Assembly: GCA_052090825.1 (NCBI GenBank)
Contig: JBQDBK010000004.1
Location: forward strand, 1-64,000
Length of the DNA: 64,000 nucleotides
Direction of reading: 5' to 3'
Source: JBQDBK01 sp052090825
Lineage (GTDB): Bacteria > Bacillota > Clostridia > Tissierellales > Peptoniphilaceae
Below are positions 1-8,548 of the stretch, in pieces. The notes beneath the pieces are model-generated. The model had not been told where the DNA came from, made no database searches, and was given only the letters and a program-made list of their open reading frames with translations. A program made the translations under genes and the position numbers. Numbering within the stretch: the stretch's first letter is position 1; each line of letters begins with the position of its first letter.

Positions 1-459
1 TTTAAACTGTTTTAATAAGGATTTAAATATTCTTGTCCCTTTAACTCTCTCTGCTATAAATAAAGATATGGTAGTGGAGGCTAATATTAGTATTAATAAA
101 TCTTTTATACTTTCTAATACTGTAAATATATCTCCTTTATTATAAAATCCAGAAGTCAAGGATATAGGCATGCTTATTAAAAGAGATATAAATAATATTT
201 TTAGAAATTCAAGGTATATTTCATAGTGTCTGCCTGATATTAAAATATTTGCTCTTGATTGGTATTTATTAGATATTCCGAAGGGACTCCCAAGTTTTTC
301 TAAAAAATTTATTAAGTCTTCTTTAGAGTAATCTTCTCCTAATTTTTCTTTTATCATATTTCTTAAATCTTTTTCAGCATATATTGAATTTTCAAAAGTC
401 ATATATCTTGTTAATTCTTTTATGTATCTGCCTAAAATATCTTCTTTATCTTTTACCAT
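1..459 (-). CDS. HAAS-like domain membrane protein (C-terminus cut by window edge)
   Basis: An open frame of 153 codons runs from an ATG at 459 off the left edge with no stop, so the C-terminal part lies outside. The first ~70 residues are charged and end in LGSPFGISNKY, resembling the LG-x-P-x-x-x-A helix end of HAAS/DUF1700 permease-prefix domains. A GRHYEIY segment and two hydrophobic stretches (about residues 95-108 and 122-137) follow, as in HAAS-domain integral membrane proteins of Firmicutes. HAAS proteins are usually paired with a PadR regulator, but none is visible here. The start is supported by a weak GGTGAT upstream (about 463-468). The family call rests on motif resemblance; the membrane topology is seen directly. 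Confidence 0.5.
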   Translation of the reverse strand, partial: MVKDKEDILGRYIKELTRYMTFENSIYAEKDLRNMIKEKLGEDYSKEDLINFLEKLGSPFGISNKYQSRANILISGRHYEIYLEFLKILFISLLISMPISLTSGFYNKGDIFTVLESIKDLLILILASTTISLFIAERVKGTRIFKSLLKQFK

Positions 460-484
460 AGTATCACCTAAGCTTATTTTACCA

Positions 485-507
485 TAAAAAAAGGAGCTTT
501 CGCTCCC
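485..507 (-). terminator. Rho-independent terminator of the G5/3D gene
   Basis: On the minus strand a GGAGC/GCTCC stem with a GAAA-type loop is followed by eight T residues, starting a few bases after the stop of the 512-1522 gene. Confidence 0.85.
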
Positions 508-511
508 TTAA

Positions 512-1522
512 CTAATCTAATACATATACTTTAACATTTCTTCTACCAAATCTATTGGCTTGGCTGTTAGAATTGTAAAATAAGTCTATACTATTTCCTT
601 TTATTGCTCCACCTGTATCTTCAGCTACTGCGTATCCGTAGCTTGGAAATCCGTCTGTAGATTCAATATACAGCTTAGATCCAAGTGGTATAACTCTAGG
701 ATCTACAGCTACTGCTCCAACTCTTGCCCGAGTTCCCATTGCTGTTAGAGAACCTGCTGTTGGGTCATAGGCAGTTGCTTGCATTGTTATTACTTTTCTT
801 ACATTTTTACCTTGAAATTTTCCAGCTGATTGAACAACTGGTCTATCCTTTGTTCCCACTTCAACAATTTCTTTTATAGGTTCTGCATTAACTTTTGAAC
901 TTATAATATCCATTGAAACTAGTTTATCATTAACAAAGGTATTTTGCAGAGTTTCTACAACTTGTCCTGGAACTCCTTTTTGTATAACCTTTTTTTCATC
1001 TTTATACATATTTGGATTTTCTCTTTTTTCTGTTTCAAATCCTATTTCTTTTGAGTTATCAAAAGTTTCTTTTCTAACTCTTTCAATTACTATACTTTGA
1101 TTTTCTTCAAGTTTTTCAGTAATCTTTGGAGTTACCACATCATTTGCTCCAAGTTCAATCTTTAATTCTTTTAAAACTTCACCAACTGTAAGGCCAGTTG
1201 ATTCTGCTATTCTTAACTCTTCGCCATCTTTTATTTGATAACTTTTTGGGGATCTTATTACAATATCCATGTCATCTTCAATTTTTGTATCTAAACTAGG
1301 TACTACTACCTCTTTATTATCAAGTTCAATTCCTTCTGTCTTTAAAAAATCTTCTACTGTAGAAGAATAAGTAACTATAGATTCTTCTTCCCCATTTATA
1401 ATTATGTTTACATTATTTGCTAATATAGTAGAGAAACCCATTGTAACAAGACCTGATAAAGCTACTATTCCAAGCCCCATTGTAACAATTTTTTTCTTTA
1501 CTGAATTTTTTAATAAACTCAT
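512..1522 (-). CDS. G5 and 3D domain cell-wall protein (YabE/Rpf-like)
   Basis: This 336-residue exported protein has an N-terminal membrane/signal segment (about 12-34) and two DUF348 ubiquitin-like repeats (about 35-80 and 90-130). A G5 domain follows (about 150-225), then a C-terminal 3D domain (about 245-335). The 3D domain carries its three aspartates in ATAYDPTAG, AVAVDPRVIPLG and an AEDTGGAIKG-to-IDLFY segment, matching the double-psi-barrel lytic fold of MltA/YabE/YocH proteins. It probably cleaves peptidoglycan glycan strands or remodels the wall during growth or resuscitation. Length and domain order match YabE. A strong GAGGGGG ribosome site precedes the ATG. It is monocistronic, with its own promoter upstream and a terminator 5 bp downstream. 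Activity is inferred from family. Confidence 0.88.
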   Translation of the reverse strand: MSLLKNSVKKKIVTMGLGIVALSGLVTMGFSTILANNVNIIINGEEESIVTYSSTVEDFLKTEGIELDNKEVVVPSLDTKIEDDMDIVIRSPKSYQIKDGEELRIAESTGLTVGEVLKELKIELGANDVVTPKITEKLEENQSIVIERVRKETFDNSKEIGFETEKRENPNMYKDEKKVIQKGVPGQVVETLQNTFVNDKLVSMDIISSKVNAEPIKEIVEVGTKDRPVVQSAGKFQGKNVRKVITMQATAYDPTAGSLTAMGTRARVGAVAVDPRVIPLGSKLYIESTDGFPSYGYAVAEDTGGAIKGNSIDLFYNSNSQANRFGRRNVKVYVLD

Positions 1523-1600
1523 CTTTACCCCCTCAAAATTACATATCTAACAATCTTTTATATTAATGTAACTTTTTTGTAACCATTGCTTACTCGGCTA

Positions 1601-1629
1601 AGTATAATTGAGTTTATTTAATTTGTCAA
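1601..1629 (-). promoter_or_regulatory. Sigma-A promoter of the G5/3D gene
   Basis: On the minus strand TTGACA (1624-1629) and TATACT (1601-1606) are separated by 17 bp, a near-consensus housekeeping promoter. It leaves a leader of about 70 nt before the ATG at 1522. No riboswitch fold was recognised in that leader. Confidence 0.75.
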
Positions 1630-1700
1630 ATATTTGTAACTGTTTTGTTTCTTTCGGCTGTAAATGGCTTAAAATAGAGCTTTATCCTTGAATGTTTTTC

Positions 1701-1757
1701 AAGCTAAAAATAAATTATTTTTAGCTTAGCTATCAAAATCCCTAAATATAGGGATTT
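1701..1757 (-). terminator. Two hairpins downstream of the Nudix gene, probable terminator
   Basis: AAATCCCTA/TAGGGATTT arms (1736-1744 and 1749-1757) form a hairpin followed on the minus strand by a short T run. A second inverted repeat, AAGCTAAAAAT/ATTTTTAGCTT (1701-1711 and 1717-1727), lies just beyond. The first fits a weak terminator for the Nudix-patatin operon. Confidence 0.45.
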
Positions 1758-1784
1758 CCATCGAATTTAATTTCAATATTACAT

Positions 1785-2399
1785 TTATATTACATTCAAT
1801 TTACAAATGAAGTTATTTGTAAGTTTTGCTGTAAATCCCCATATTATTTTATCTTCATATTCATAAAATAAAACTTCATCTCTTCCTCTTCTAAACTTAT
1901 AATTTTCCCCATTTGGAATTAATTCATAGGGAAATGATTTAGCTTTTTCTACTTTCAATTCCAGCTCATATTTTCTTGGTTTTGTTTTTATAAAAAAGTC
2001 AAGAGGTACTGTGAAAATACTATCTACTTCATCTCCACTAGGCTTTATGTCTTTTAAATCTTTTTTTATAATCCCCACTGCTGAATACAAGATGGTGGAG
2101 TATGGATTTACAAGAAAATCACTTTCTTTTATTATTTCTATATCATCTTCTTCTATTAATAACTCTTCCATCGTCTCTCTAACTGCAGCTTCTAAAGGAT
2201 TTTCTCCTTCTTCGATCTTTCCTCCTGGAAAGGATATTTCTCCAGGTTGAGTTTTTAAATTTCCTGACCTTACTTCATATAATAGGTGTAATTCTCCCTC
2301 AACTTCTATTAAGGGAATTAAAACTGAGTACTTATTTTTTACTCCTATTGGAGCTTGCTCTAAATTTTTAAAAATTGATTTTATTTCTTCTAACTTCAT
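1785..2399 (-). CDS. Nudix hydrolase, CoA pyrophosphatase-like (NudL type)
   Basis: This 204-residue protein carries a full Nudix box (G-x5-E-x7-RE-x2-EE) at about residues 60-80. It is preceded by YEVRSGNLKTQPGEISFPGG, which resembles the NudL/PCD1 extension that reads R-S-x-x-L-x-x-H-x-G-Q-x-x-F-P-G-G. Enzymes of this type hydrolyse the diphosphate of coenzyme A or acyl-CoA to 3'-phosphoadenosine phosphate and phosphopantetheine using divalent metal. Its ATG overlaps the TGA of the upstream patatin gene (ATGA), so the two are translationally coupled. That pairing suggests linked lipid or acyl-CoA turnover. The specificity assignment is from the motif, not proven. Confidence 0.8.
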   Translation of the reverse strand: MKLEEIKSIFKNLEQAPIGVKNKYSVLIPLIEVEGELHLLYEVRSGNLKTQPGEISFPGGKIEEGENPLEAAVRETMEELLIEEDDIEIIKESDFLVNPYSTILYSAVGIIKKDLKDIKPSGDEVDSIFTVPLDFFIKTKPRKYELELKVEKAKSFPYELIPNGENYKFRRGRDEVLFYEYEDKIIWGFTAKLTNNFICKLNVI

Positions 2400-3550
2400 T
2401 TTATTATCCTTTTTAATATGTCGTTTAAGATTAAACTTGTTTTCTTGCTTTCGTCCTTTAACTCTTTTTTTAATATCTCTTGAACTAAATCATCTATATC
2501 ATATATCCTTAGATAATCTATCTTATATCTATCTGCTTCTTTTTCTAAAATTTTAATTAATAAATCTCTGTAAGTATAGTCTCCTGAAATCCCTAAATAT
2601 TTAGCTATACTTGGTAATATTTCTTCAAAAGTCCTTCTATATTTAGATGAGTACCTAAACTTCACATCTATTAAAAATGAATCTAAACTTTTAGTATAAA
2701 TATCTTCCATTATTGCATAAGCTTTTTCTTCGCTAAATTCATTAATATAGTATTTGTAACCTAGAAGTCCTTTTAATTTTTTATAGGTATCAAAATAGCC
2801 TATTCTCATTATTTCATCTGCCTTATTAGGGTCGAAATTCATTGATGAAGTATATTTTTTAGAAGGTTCTATTACTATGGCATCTTTTGGAAAATATATA
2901 TCTTTATAGTCTGCGGGGTTAACCCTTATTATAATGGGGGTTAACCCAAGATCTTGAACCATTTTATAGGGTATATTTTTATAAAATCCTCCATCTAGGT
3001 AATATTTTCCATTTATTGGCTCTAACTTAAATACTGGTAAGTAACAAGAAGCTATTATATAATCCTTTAATTGTCCTTGTGGTATATCATCAATAAATAA
3101 TTCTTCTCCTCTTTTATCACTTAAGTTAATTGTTACTAGGCCAAATTTCATCTTAGAATTTCTAACCTTTTCTTCGTCTATTAGAGAATTTACCATATTT
3201 TTTAAGGGTTCGTTTGATATACCTCTACTTGATAATTTTTCTATAACTATATTTTTTAATGATTCCAATAAATCAAAGTTAACTTGCTTTTTTATGTTTT
3301 CAACTAAGGCATTTACTTCTTTCTCACTGTCCTTTTGCATATCTTTTACTACAAAGCTACTCATTGATGCAGTTTTCCAGACTTCTGCTGATTTATGAGC
3401 TTCTCCCATGGCTATCATAGCTCCATTTAAGGCCCCTATTGAAGTTCCAACTACTGCATCAAATTCATAACCTAATTCTTTTAAAGCAAAAAAAGCCCCT
3501 ATATGATAGGCTCCCTTTGCTCCTCCGCCTTCTAATACTAAGCCATACAT
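2396..3550 (-). CDS. Patatin-like phospholipase
   Basis: The 384-residue protein begins with the oxyanion loop GGGAKGAYHIG (residues 8-18), followed by the nucleophile elbow GTSIGA (serine near residue 37). The catalytic aspartate lies in YLDGGFYKN near residue 200. This is the Ser-Asp dyad of the patatin/RssA family of acyl hydrolases. The C-terminal ~170 residues are charged, helical-looking and without a recognised domain. There is no signal peptide, so it is probably cytoplasmic or membrane-peripheral. AAGGAGTGG precedes the ATG at 3550. It forms a two-gene operon with the Nudix gene. The substrate is unknown; membrane phospholipid or lysophospholipid is the family default. Confidence 0.87.
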   Translation of the reverse strand: MYGLVLEGGGAKGAYHIGAFFALKELGYEFDAVVGTSIGALNGAMIAMGEAHKSAEVWKTASMSSFVVKDMQKDSEKEVNALVENIKKQVNFDLLESLKNIVIEKLSSRGISNEPLKNMVNSLIDEEKVRNSKMKFGLVTINLSDKRGEELFIDDIPQGQLKDYIIASCYLPVFKLEPINGKYYLDGGFYKNIPYKMVQDLGLTPIIIRVNPADYKDIYFPKDAIVIEPSKKYTSSMNFDPNKADEIMRIGYFDTYKKLKGLLGYKYYINEFSEEKAYAIMEDIYTKSLDSFLIDVKFRYSSKYRRTFEEILPSIAKYLGISGDYTYRDLLIKILEKEADRYKIDYLRIYDIDDLVQEILKKELKDESKKTSLILNDILKRIIK

Positions 3551-3787
3551 ATTTCCACTCCTTGCTAATATTAGGCTAGATACATAATCTATTTACTATA
3601 TTCATCCTATATATATAAATTTTTTCTATATTTTCATAAGTTTTATACTCATATAATTAAAATATAAAAAGTCAAATTCTCTGTTTCAAATATCATTTTT
3701 AATATAACTTTATATAATACTATTTTAACATATTTTTTCTAGATTATTATAATCAATATATGAATATCACTTAAGTTAGCTTACATA

Positions 3788-3819
3788 TAAAAATCGCCTA
3801 CACTTCATAGGCGACTTTT
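3788..3819 (-). terminator. Terminator of the mscL operon
   Basis: A TCGCCTA/TAGGCGA stem with a 7-nt loop, flanked by A and T runs, lies directly after the mscL stop codon. Confidence 0.85.
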
Positions 3820-3821
3820 AT

Positions 3822-4277
3822 TTATTCTAATTCACTTGTACAATGTGGACATCTTGTTGCAGCTATATCTATTTCACTTTTACAGAATGGACATAATTTC
3901 GTAGTTGCTTCTTCTATAATTTCTTCTTCTTTACTTAACTTGCTTTTAAACTTAGTGAATTGTTTTATAACAATAAATATTGAAAAAGCTATTATTAAAA
4001 AATTTATTACATTATTTATAAATATTCCTAGACCAATTACTGGCGCTCCTGCATCTACAGCTGCTTGATAAGTTTCATATTCATTTCCATCTAGGGCGTA
4101 AAATATATTTTTAAAATCCATTCCGCCAACTAATTTCCCAACTATAGGCATTATTATATTATCAACTAGAGAAGTGACTATTTTACCAAAAGCTCCACCT
4201 ATTACAACACCTACTGCTAAATCTACTACACTACCTCTTGATATAAATTCTTTGAATTCATTGACCATTTTCCCCAT
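3822..4277 (-). CDS. mscL: Large-conductance mechanosensitive channel MscL with C-terminal zinc ribbon
   Basis: Residues 1-115 are a typical MscL: N-terminal amphipathic helix, first membrane helix with SVVDLAVGVVIGGAFGKIV, a loop, and a second membrane helix (about 82-103). MscL pentamers open under high membrane tension to release solutes in osmotic downshock. The unusual part is the C-terminus, where the usual cytoplasmic helix continues into a zinc ribbon with two knuckles, CPFCKS and CPHCTS (about residues 128-151). The start follows the dCMP deaminase stop directly, with AAGGGGAAG as ribosome site. A second ATG at codon 4 is a possible alternative. It is the last gene of the rnhA-comEB-mscL operon. 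Confidence 0.93.
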   Translation of the reverse strand: MGKMVNEFKEFISRGSVVDLAVGVVIGGAFGKIVTSLVDNIIMPIVGKLVGGMDFKNIFYALDGNEYETYQAAVDAGAPVIGLGIFINNVINFLIIAFSIFIVIKQFTKFKSKLSKEEEIIEEATTKLCPFCKSEIDIAATRCPHCTSELE

Positions 4278-4715
4278 TTACTTGTCTTCCCCTTTTTCTA
4301 ATTTTTTAAGTTTAATATTATTTCTTTCTATAAGTTCTAAAGCGTATTCGTCTACTCTATATGCCTCCTTATAGTAAATAGCACTTATTCCAGCCTGAAT
4401 AAGAGCTTTTGTGCAATTTAAACAAGGAAAATGAGTAACATAACATCTTGCCCCTCTTACTGATATTCCTTCCTTTGCACAATATAGTAAAGCGTTCATC
4501 TCAGCATGTATAGTAGCTATACAATGCCCATCTCTCATTGTATGCCCAACTTCATCGCACTGAGGATTCCCTGATAAAGATCCATTATAACCTGTTGAAA
4601 TTATTCTATTGTCCTTATTAACTAGAACGCAGCCTACAAAGGCCCTATCACAAGTCGATCTAGTTGCTACTAATTCTGTGATTTCCAGAAAATATTCATC
4701 CCAAGATTTTCTCAT
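4278..4715 (-). CDS. dCMP deaminase (ComEB family)
   Basis: This 145-residue zinc enzyme has the cytidine/deoxycytidylate deaminase signature: HAEMNALLYCAKEG (H ligand and catalytic E) and FPCLNCTKALIQAG (two Cys ligands). It deaminates dCMP to dUMP, the precursor for thymidylate synthesis. Length and the N-terminal SWDEYFLEI segment match ComEB-type enzymes. The ATG overlaps the end of the RNase H operon region, directly abutting it with a GGAAG ribosome site inside the upstream gene. The mscL gene follows without spacing, so all three are probably co-transcribed. Confidence 0.9.
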   Translation of the reverse strand: MRKSWDEYFLEITELVATRSTCDRAFVGCVLVNKDNRIISTGYNGSLSGNPQCDEVGHTMRDGHCIATIHAEMNALLYCAKEGISVRGARCYVTHFPCLNCTKALIQAGISAIYYKEAYRVDEYALELIERNNIKLKKLEKGEDK

Positions 4716-5312
4716 TTATTTCGCTTCCTTTGCTAATTTATCAACAATTTCATTATACTTTACCCCACTATGGGCTTTTACCTTTATAAATACCACTTCT
4801 AATTTATCATTAATAGAGCTATAAAAATCTCTATATTCTTTTGTGCCTTCTTTATTTGCCTTCCAGTTTCCTAAAGCCCAATTTTCAATGCCAGCATAGT
4901 CATAATGTATATATAATTTCTTTTTACCTAATTCTATAGCTCTTTGCATAGCATACATGGCACCTTTGATTTCTCCAGATACATTTCTCATAGTTGAGTC
5001 TTCCTTATAAAATCGCTTGGAGTGGGTTTCGTATAATCCCTTATTATCAAATAAAACTGCTCCATAAGAAAAGCTTGAGTCTTTTGATCTATAGGAACCA
5101 TCTACATAGGATATAAGTTCTCCATCTTTTATATCTAGGCTTTCCACTTCATTTATATCGCTATTAATACCTTCTATAAACTTTTTTGCTTCATCTTCAT
5201 TATTAAATTTTTTATAAACAGCTCCACTAAAACCTATAACTTCTTTTCTTGCTTGATCCCAAGTCAAATAAATCCCGGGATTTCTTCCTTTTTTAATTGC
5301 GTAATAATTCAT
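4716..5312 (-). CDS. rnhA: Ribonuclease HI with N-terminal hybrid-binding (viroplasmin) domain
   Basis: Residues 1-45 (MNYYAIKKGRNPGIYLTW...) are the RNA:DNA hybrid-binding domain found at the start of eukaryotic and Firmicute RNases HI. The catalytic domain spans about 65-198 and shows the acidic set: D in YVDGSYR, E in SGEIKGA, D in IHYDYAG, and H plus D in VKAHSGVKYNEIVDKLAKEA. It removes RNA strands from RNA:DNA hybrids. It is the first gene of the operon with the dCMP deaminase and mscL. AAGGAGAAAGT precedes the ATG. Confidence 0.92.
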   Translation of the reverse strand: MNYYAIKKGRNPGIYLTWDQARKEVIGFSGAVYKKFNNEDEAKKFIEGINSDINEVESLDIKDGELISYVDGSYRSKDSSFSYGAVLFDNKGLYETHSKRFYKEDSTMRNVSGEIKGAMYAMQRAIELGKKKLYIHYDYAGIENWALGNWKANKEGTKEYRDFYSSINDKLEVVFIKVKAHSGVKYNEIVDKLAKEAK

Positions 5313-5446
5313 ACTTTCTCCTTATGATTAGATTTTATATTAAAGCTCTTAATAAAACAAGTTATACTAAACTTATAAATTCTTTTGTGGTATACTTAAT
5401 CTATAATAGTATGTCTTATTTAAATTAATAATTTTGGAGGTTAATA

Positions 5447-6337
5447 ATGAATACTAAACAACTTGAAAGACTTAAAAATGGAAAAGGTTTTGTGGCAGCT
5501 CTTGATCAAAGTGGTGGATCTACTCCCAAAGCACTTAAATTATATGGTATTGATGAAAGTTCATACTCTAATGACGAAGAAATGTTTGAACTAGTTCATA
5601 AAATGAGAACTAGAATTATTAAATCACCTAGCTTTAATAGCGACAGTATACTTGCAGCTATTCTTTTTAAAGTTACAATGAATTCTAAAATAGATGATAA
5701 ATACACTGGAGATTTCTTATGGGAAGAAAAAGGTATAGTTCCTATTCTTAAAGTCGATCAAGGTTTAGATAAATTAGAAAATGGGGTTCAACTAATGAAA
5801 CCATTAACAGAACTTGATGAATTACTTGAGAATGCTAAAGAAAGAAATATTTTTGGAACAAAGATGCGTTCAGTTATTAAAGAATTAAATGAAGAAGGAA
5901 TTAAAGCTGTTGTTAAACAACAATTTGATGTGGCTAAAAAGATTTCAAAGGCTGGCTTAGTTCCTATTATTGAACCAGAAGTTGACATTAATGCAGCTGA
6001 TAAGGAAAAAATTGAAGAAGTTTTAAAAAGAGAAGTAGTTAAGGAACTTGAAGCATTAGATAAAGACACTTTAGTTATGTTTAAGTTTACAATTCCTACA
6101 AAAAACAATCTTTACAAAGATCTTTCTGATTTTGAGCAAGTTGTTAGAATTGTAGCTCTTTCTGGCGGTTACACTAGAGAAAAATCTAATGAATTGCTTG
6201 CTAAAAACGAAAACATGATAGCTTCATTCTCTAGAGCTCTTTCTGAAGGCTTAAATGTTAATCAAAGTGAAGAAGAGTATAATAACCTTCTTAAGGAATC
6301 AATATCTTCTATATATAAAGCATCAATTGAAAAATAA
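5447..6337 (+). CDS. fda: Class I fructose-bisphosphate aldolase
   Basis: The 296-residue protein matches bacterial class I (Schiff-base) aldolases of the staphylococcal Fda type. It begins with KGFVAALDQSGGSTPKAL, has PIIEPEVDI in the barrel, and carries the likely Schiff-base lysine in VMFKFTIPTKNN (about residue 212). It cleaves fructose-1,6-bisphosphate to dihydroxyacetone phosphate and glyceraldehyde-3-phosphate in glycolysis without a metal. TTGGAGG is well placed before the ATG. It stands alone, divergent from the rnhA operon, with a strong terminator 10 bp after the stop. A TATAAT at 5402-5407 could be its -10 element, but no good -35 partner was found. Confidence 0.92.
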   Translation: MNTKQLERLKNGKGFVAALDQSGGSTPKALKLYGIDESSYSNDEEMFELVHKMRTRIIKSPSFNSDSILAAILFKVTMNSKIDDKYTGDFLWEEKGIVPILKVDQGLDKLENGVQLMKPLTELDELLENAKERNIFGTKMRSVIKELNEEGIKAVVKQQFDVAKKISKAGLVPIIEPEVDINAADKEKIEEVLKREVVKELEALDKDTLVMFKFTIPTKNNLYKDLSDFEQVVRIVALSGGYTREKSNELLAKNENMIASFSRALSEGLNVNQSEEEYNNLLKESISSIYKASIEK

Positions 6338-6346
6338 GATTTTTAA

Positions 6347-6370
6347 AGAGGGCAAATGCCCTCTTTTTTT
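6347..6370 (+). terminator. Terminator of the aldolase gene
   Basis: AGAGGGC/GCCCTCT stem with an AAAT loop followed by a T run. Confidence 0.9.
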
Positions 6371-6385
6371 ATATAAGGAGTACTT

Positions 6386-7663
6386 ATGCAAGATTACAAG
6401 AATTATTTAATAAAAAATAGAAGAAAATATCATCAATTTCCAGAATTAGGTTTTTTAGAGATGCAAACTACTATTGAAATTATAAAAGAATTAAAATCTT
6501 TTTCTTCTGGAACTATAAGTTATGGTAGGAAAATTCATAGTAATAGGATGGGACTTCCTAAGTCTAAAGAAATAAAAAAGCACTTTGAAGAAATTCCTAA
6601 TAAAGATGTTGACTTTGATCTTTCAGATATTGCTCTTGGCTATACTGGAGCTATTTTTGATTTTGATACTGGAAAAAAAGGTCCTAAAATAGGTTTTAGA
6701 TTTGATATAGACGGTCTAGCTCTTAAAGAATCTTCTTCTCCTTCTCACTTAGCTAATAAATTGGATTTTAGGTCTAAAAACCCTCATACTATGCACGCTT
6801 GTGGTCATGATGGACATATTAGCATGGGGCTAGCCCTAGCAAAGTATATAGTGGACAATAAAGATACTCTTACTGGCTCTTATAGGATTATCTTTCAACC
6901 TGCTGAAGAAGGGGTAAGAGGTGGAAAATCTTTATGCCTTGCTGGTGCTACAAAAGATTTAGACTATTTAATTGCTTCTCATATTGGTATGGGTTTAGCT
7001 AGTGGCATAGTAGGCGTTGGAACTGAAGGTTTTTTAGCAACAAATAAGTTCAATATTACTTTAAGAGGAATATCTTCTCACGCTGGTTCCAGTCCAGAAG
7101 AAGGTCGGTCTGCCCTACTTGGTGCTGCCTCTCTTGTTATGGCTCTTCATAGTCTTCCCCAGTATAGTAAAGGAATGGCTAGGATTAATGTAGGAAAATT
7201 AATTGCCGGTAGTTCAAGAAATATTGTAGCTCAAGAGGGTTTTATGGAGGTTGAAACAAGAGCCTCTGACGAAATTATCCTAAATGATTTATCTAAACGA
7301 CTACATTCAGCTACAAAAGGTAGTGCCCAAGCTTTTGAACTAGATTATAAAATTGAAAAAGTAGGCGAATCTATAAATTATAAGAGCAAATATCCTGATT
7401 TTATAGCTTATATAAATTCTTGTCTTCTTAGTCAAGGATTTATAACTGAAATTAAACCTGATTTAAAAGGTTCTGAAGATGTAAGCTATATGCTAAAGGA
7501 AACAGAAAAAAATGGTGGGAAATCAATTCATTTTATTATAGGTTCAGACCTTGATGCTCCTCATCATAATGAAGCTTTTGATTGGGATGAATCTTCTATG
7601 TATCTTGGATTCAAAGTATTTTTAGCTGTAATTGAAATATTAAAAAAAGATGACTTTAAATAA
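6386..7663 (+). CDS. M20 family amidohydrolase (AbgA/HipO-like)
   Basis: This 425-residue metallopeptidase shows M20D landmarks: HACGHDGH (metal ligands, about residue 138), FQPAEEGVRGG (catalytic and ligand glutamates), SHIGMG, and a C-terminal GSEDVSYML. A bacterial dimerisation domain lies between the catalytic halves. The 80-residue N-terminal insertion with YGRKIHSNRMG resembles AbgA, which releases p-aminobenzoate from p-aminobenzoyl-glutamate. Acyl-amino-acid or indole-acetyl-amino-acid hydrolase activity is equally possible. AAGGAG precedes the ATG. It sits just after the aldolase terminator, so it needs its own start or read-through. Confidence 0.8.
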   Translation: MQDYKNYLIKNRRKYHQFPELGFLEMQTTIEIIKELKSFSSGTISYGRKIHSNRMGLPKSKEIKKHFEEIPNKDVDFDLSDIALGYTGAIFDFDTGKKGPKIGFRFDIDGLALKESSSPSHLANKLDFRSKNPHTMHACGHDGHISMGLALAKYIVDNKDTLTGSYRIIFQPAEEGVRGGKSLCLAGATKDLDYLIASHIGMGLASGIVGVGTEGFLATNKFNITLRGISSHAGSSPEEGRSALLGAASLVMALHSLPQYSKGMARINVGKLIAGSSRNIVAQEGFMEVETRASDEIILNDLSKRLHSATKGSAQAFELDYKIEKVGESINYKSKYPDFIAYINSCLLSQGFITEIKPDLKGSEDVSYMLKETEKNGGKSIHFIIGSDLDAPHHNEAFDWDESSMYLGFKVFLAVIEILKKDDFK

Positions 7664-7676
7664 AAGTCATCTTTTT
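7644..7676. terminator. Bidirectional terminator between converging genes
   Basis: GATGACTTT/AAAGTCATC stem with flanking A and T runs overlaps the amidohydrolase stop and faces the end of the pirin operon. It can serve both strands. Confidence 0.8.
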
Positions 7677-7705
7677 ATTTCTTTATACATTTAAGTTAAA
7701 TTTAA

Positions 7706-8545
7706 TCAATAGTCTATTTTATCTTTTATAAAACTTCCATCTTCTAACTCTTCAAAGGCTTGTCTTAATTCATCTCTTGTATTCATTACAATAGGACCTC
7801 CCCAAGCTACAGGTTCTTTTAATTCTCTTGATGCTAAAAATAATACTTGAGCATTTTTATCCTTATTTTTTATAATAAGTTTATCACCTTTAGATAGCTT
7901 AACAGCCGTTTTTTCTTCTATATGCTCTCCTTCAACTTCTATTTCTCCAACTAAGGTAAATAAAACAATTGAATCATCTTCATCTGTTTCTATTTCAAAT
8001 TCCGCATTAGGATTTAAGTGTATATCATAATAATCTAGAGGTTGATATTTAGCTTTATAACCTTGGTGATCCTTGTACTTTCCTGCTAGGAGTCTAATTT
8101 TTCCTTCTTCTATATCTATTTCTTCAATATCTTCTTTTTTTATAGAATTATATTCTGGTTGAACCATTTTATCTTTTTGAGATAGGTTAATCCATAATTG
8201 AACACCTAACATTCTTTCAGATGCTGGTAAGGACTCTGAGTGAAGAATTCCTGAACCAGCTGTCATCCACTGAACTTCTCCATCTGTTATAGAATCTTCA
8301 TTCCCTAAGCTATCTTTATGAACCATTTCCCCTTTATATATATAACTAATAGTCTCTATTCCTCTATGAGGATGTTGTGGAAAACCAGCTATATAATCAT
8401 TAGGATCATAACTATCAAAAGAATCTAGCATTAAAAATGGATCGTAATCTTCTACAGTATTGTTTCCTAATACCCTTACTAAACTAACTCCTGCACCATC
8501 TTTTGTTCTAAACCCTTTAGACTTTTTAATAACTTCTCTTCTCAT
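7706..8545 (-). CDS. Pirin family protein
   Basis: This 279-residue bicupin has the pirin N-terminal domain with metal-ligand motif FPQHPHRGIETISY, then GEVQWMTAGSGILHSE (His and Glu ligands). A pirin C-terminal cupin follows from about residue 165. Bacterial pirins are iron proteins reported to act as quercetinases or as redox-sensing regulators of metabolic enzymes. The actual role here is unknown. The gene is 3 bp downstream of the MarR gene, so the regulator probably controls it. The pairing suggests response to a phenolic or oxidative signal (inference). Confidence 0.88.
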   Translation of the reverse strand: MRREVIKKSKGFRTKDGAGVSLVRVLGNNTVEDYDPFLMLDSFDSYDPNDYIAGFPQHPHRGIETISYIYKGEMVHKDSLGNEDSITDGEVQWMTAGSGILHSESLPASERMLGVQLWINLSQKDKMVQPEYNSIKKEDIEEIDIEEGKIRLLAGKYKDHQGYKAKYQPLDYYDIHLNPNAEFEIETDEDDSIVLFTLVGEIEVEGEHIEEKTAVKLSKGDKLIIKNKDKNAQVLFLASRELKEPVAWGGPIVMNTRDELRQAFEELEDGSFIKDKIDY

Positions 8546-8548
8546 CTT

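Noticed and set aside
1523..1784. c-di-AMP or other riboswitch ahead of the G5/3D gene
   Set aside because: A near-consensus promoter at 1601-1629 leaves a leader too short for such a fold, and no riboswitch motif was matched.
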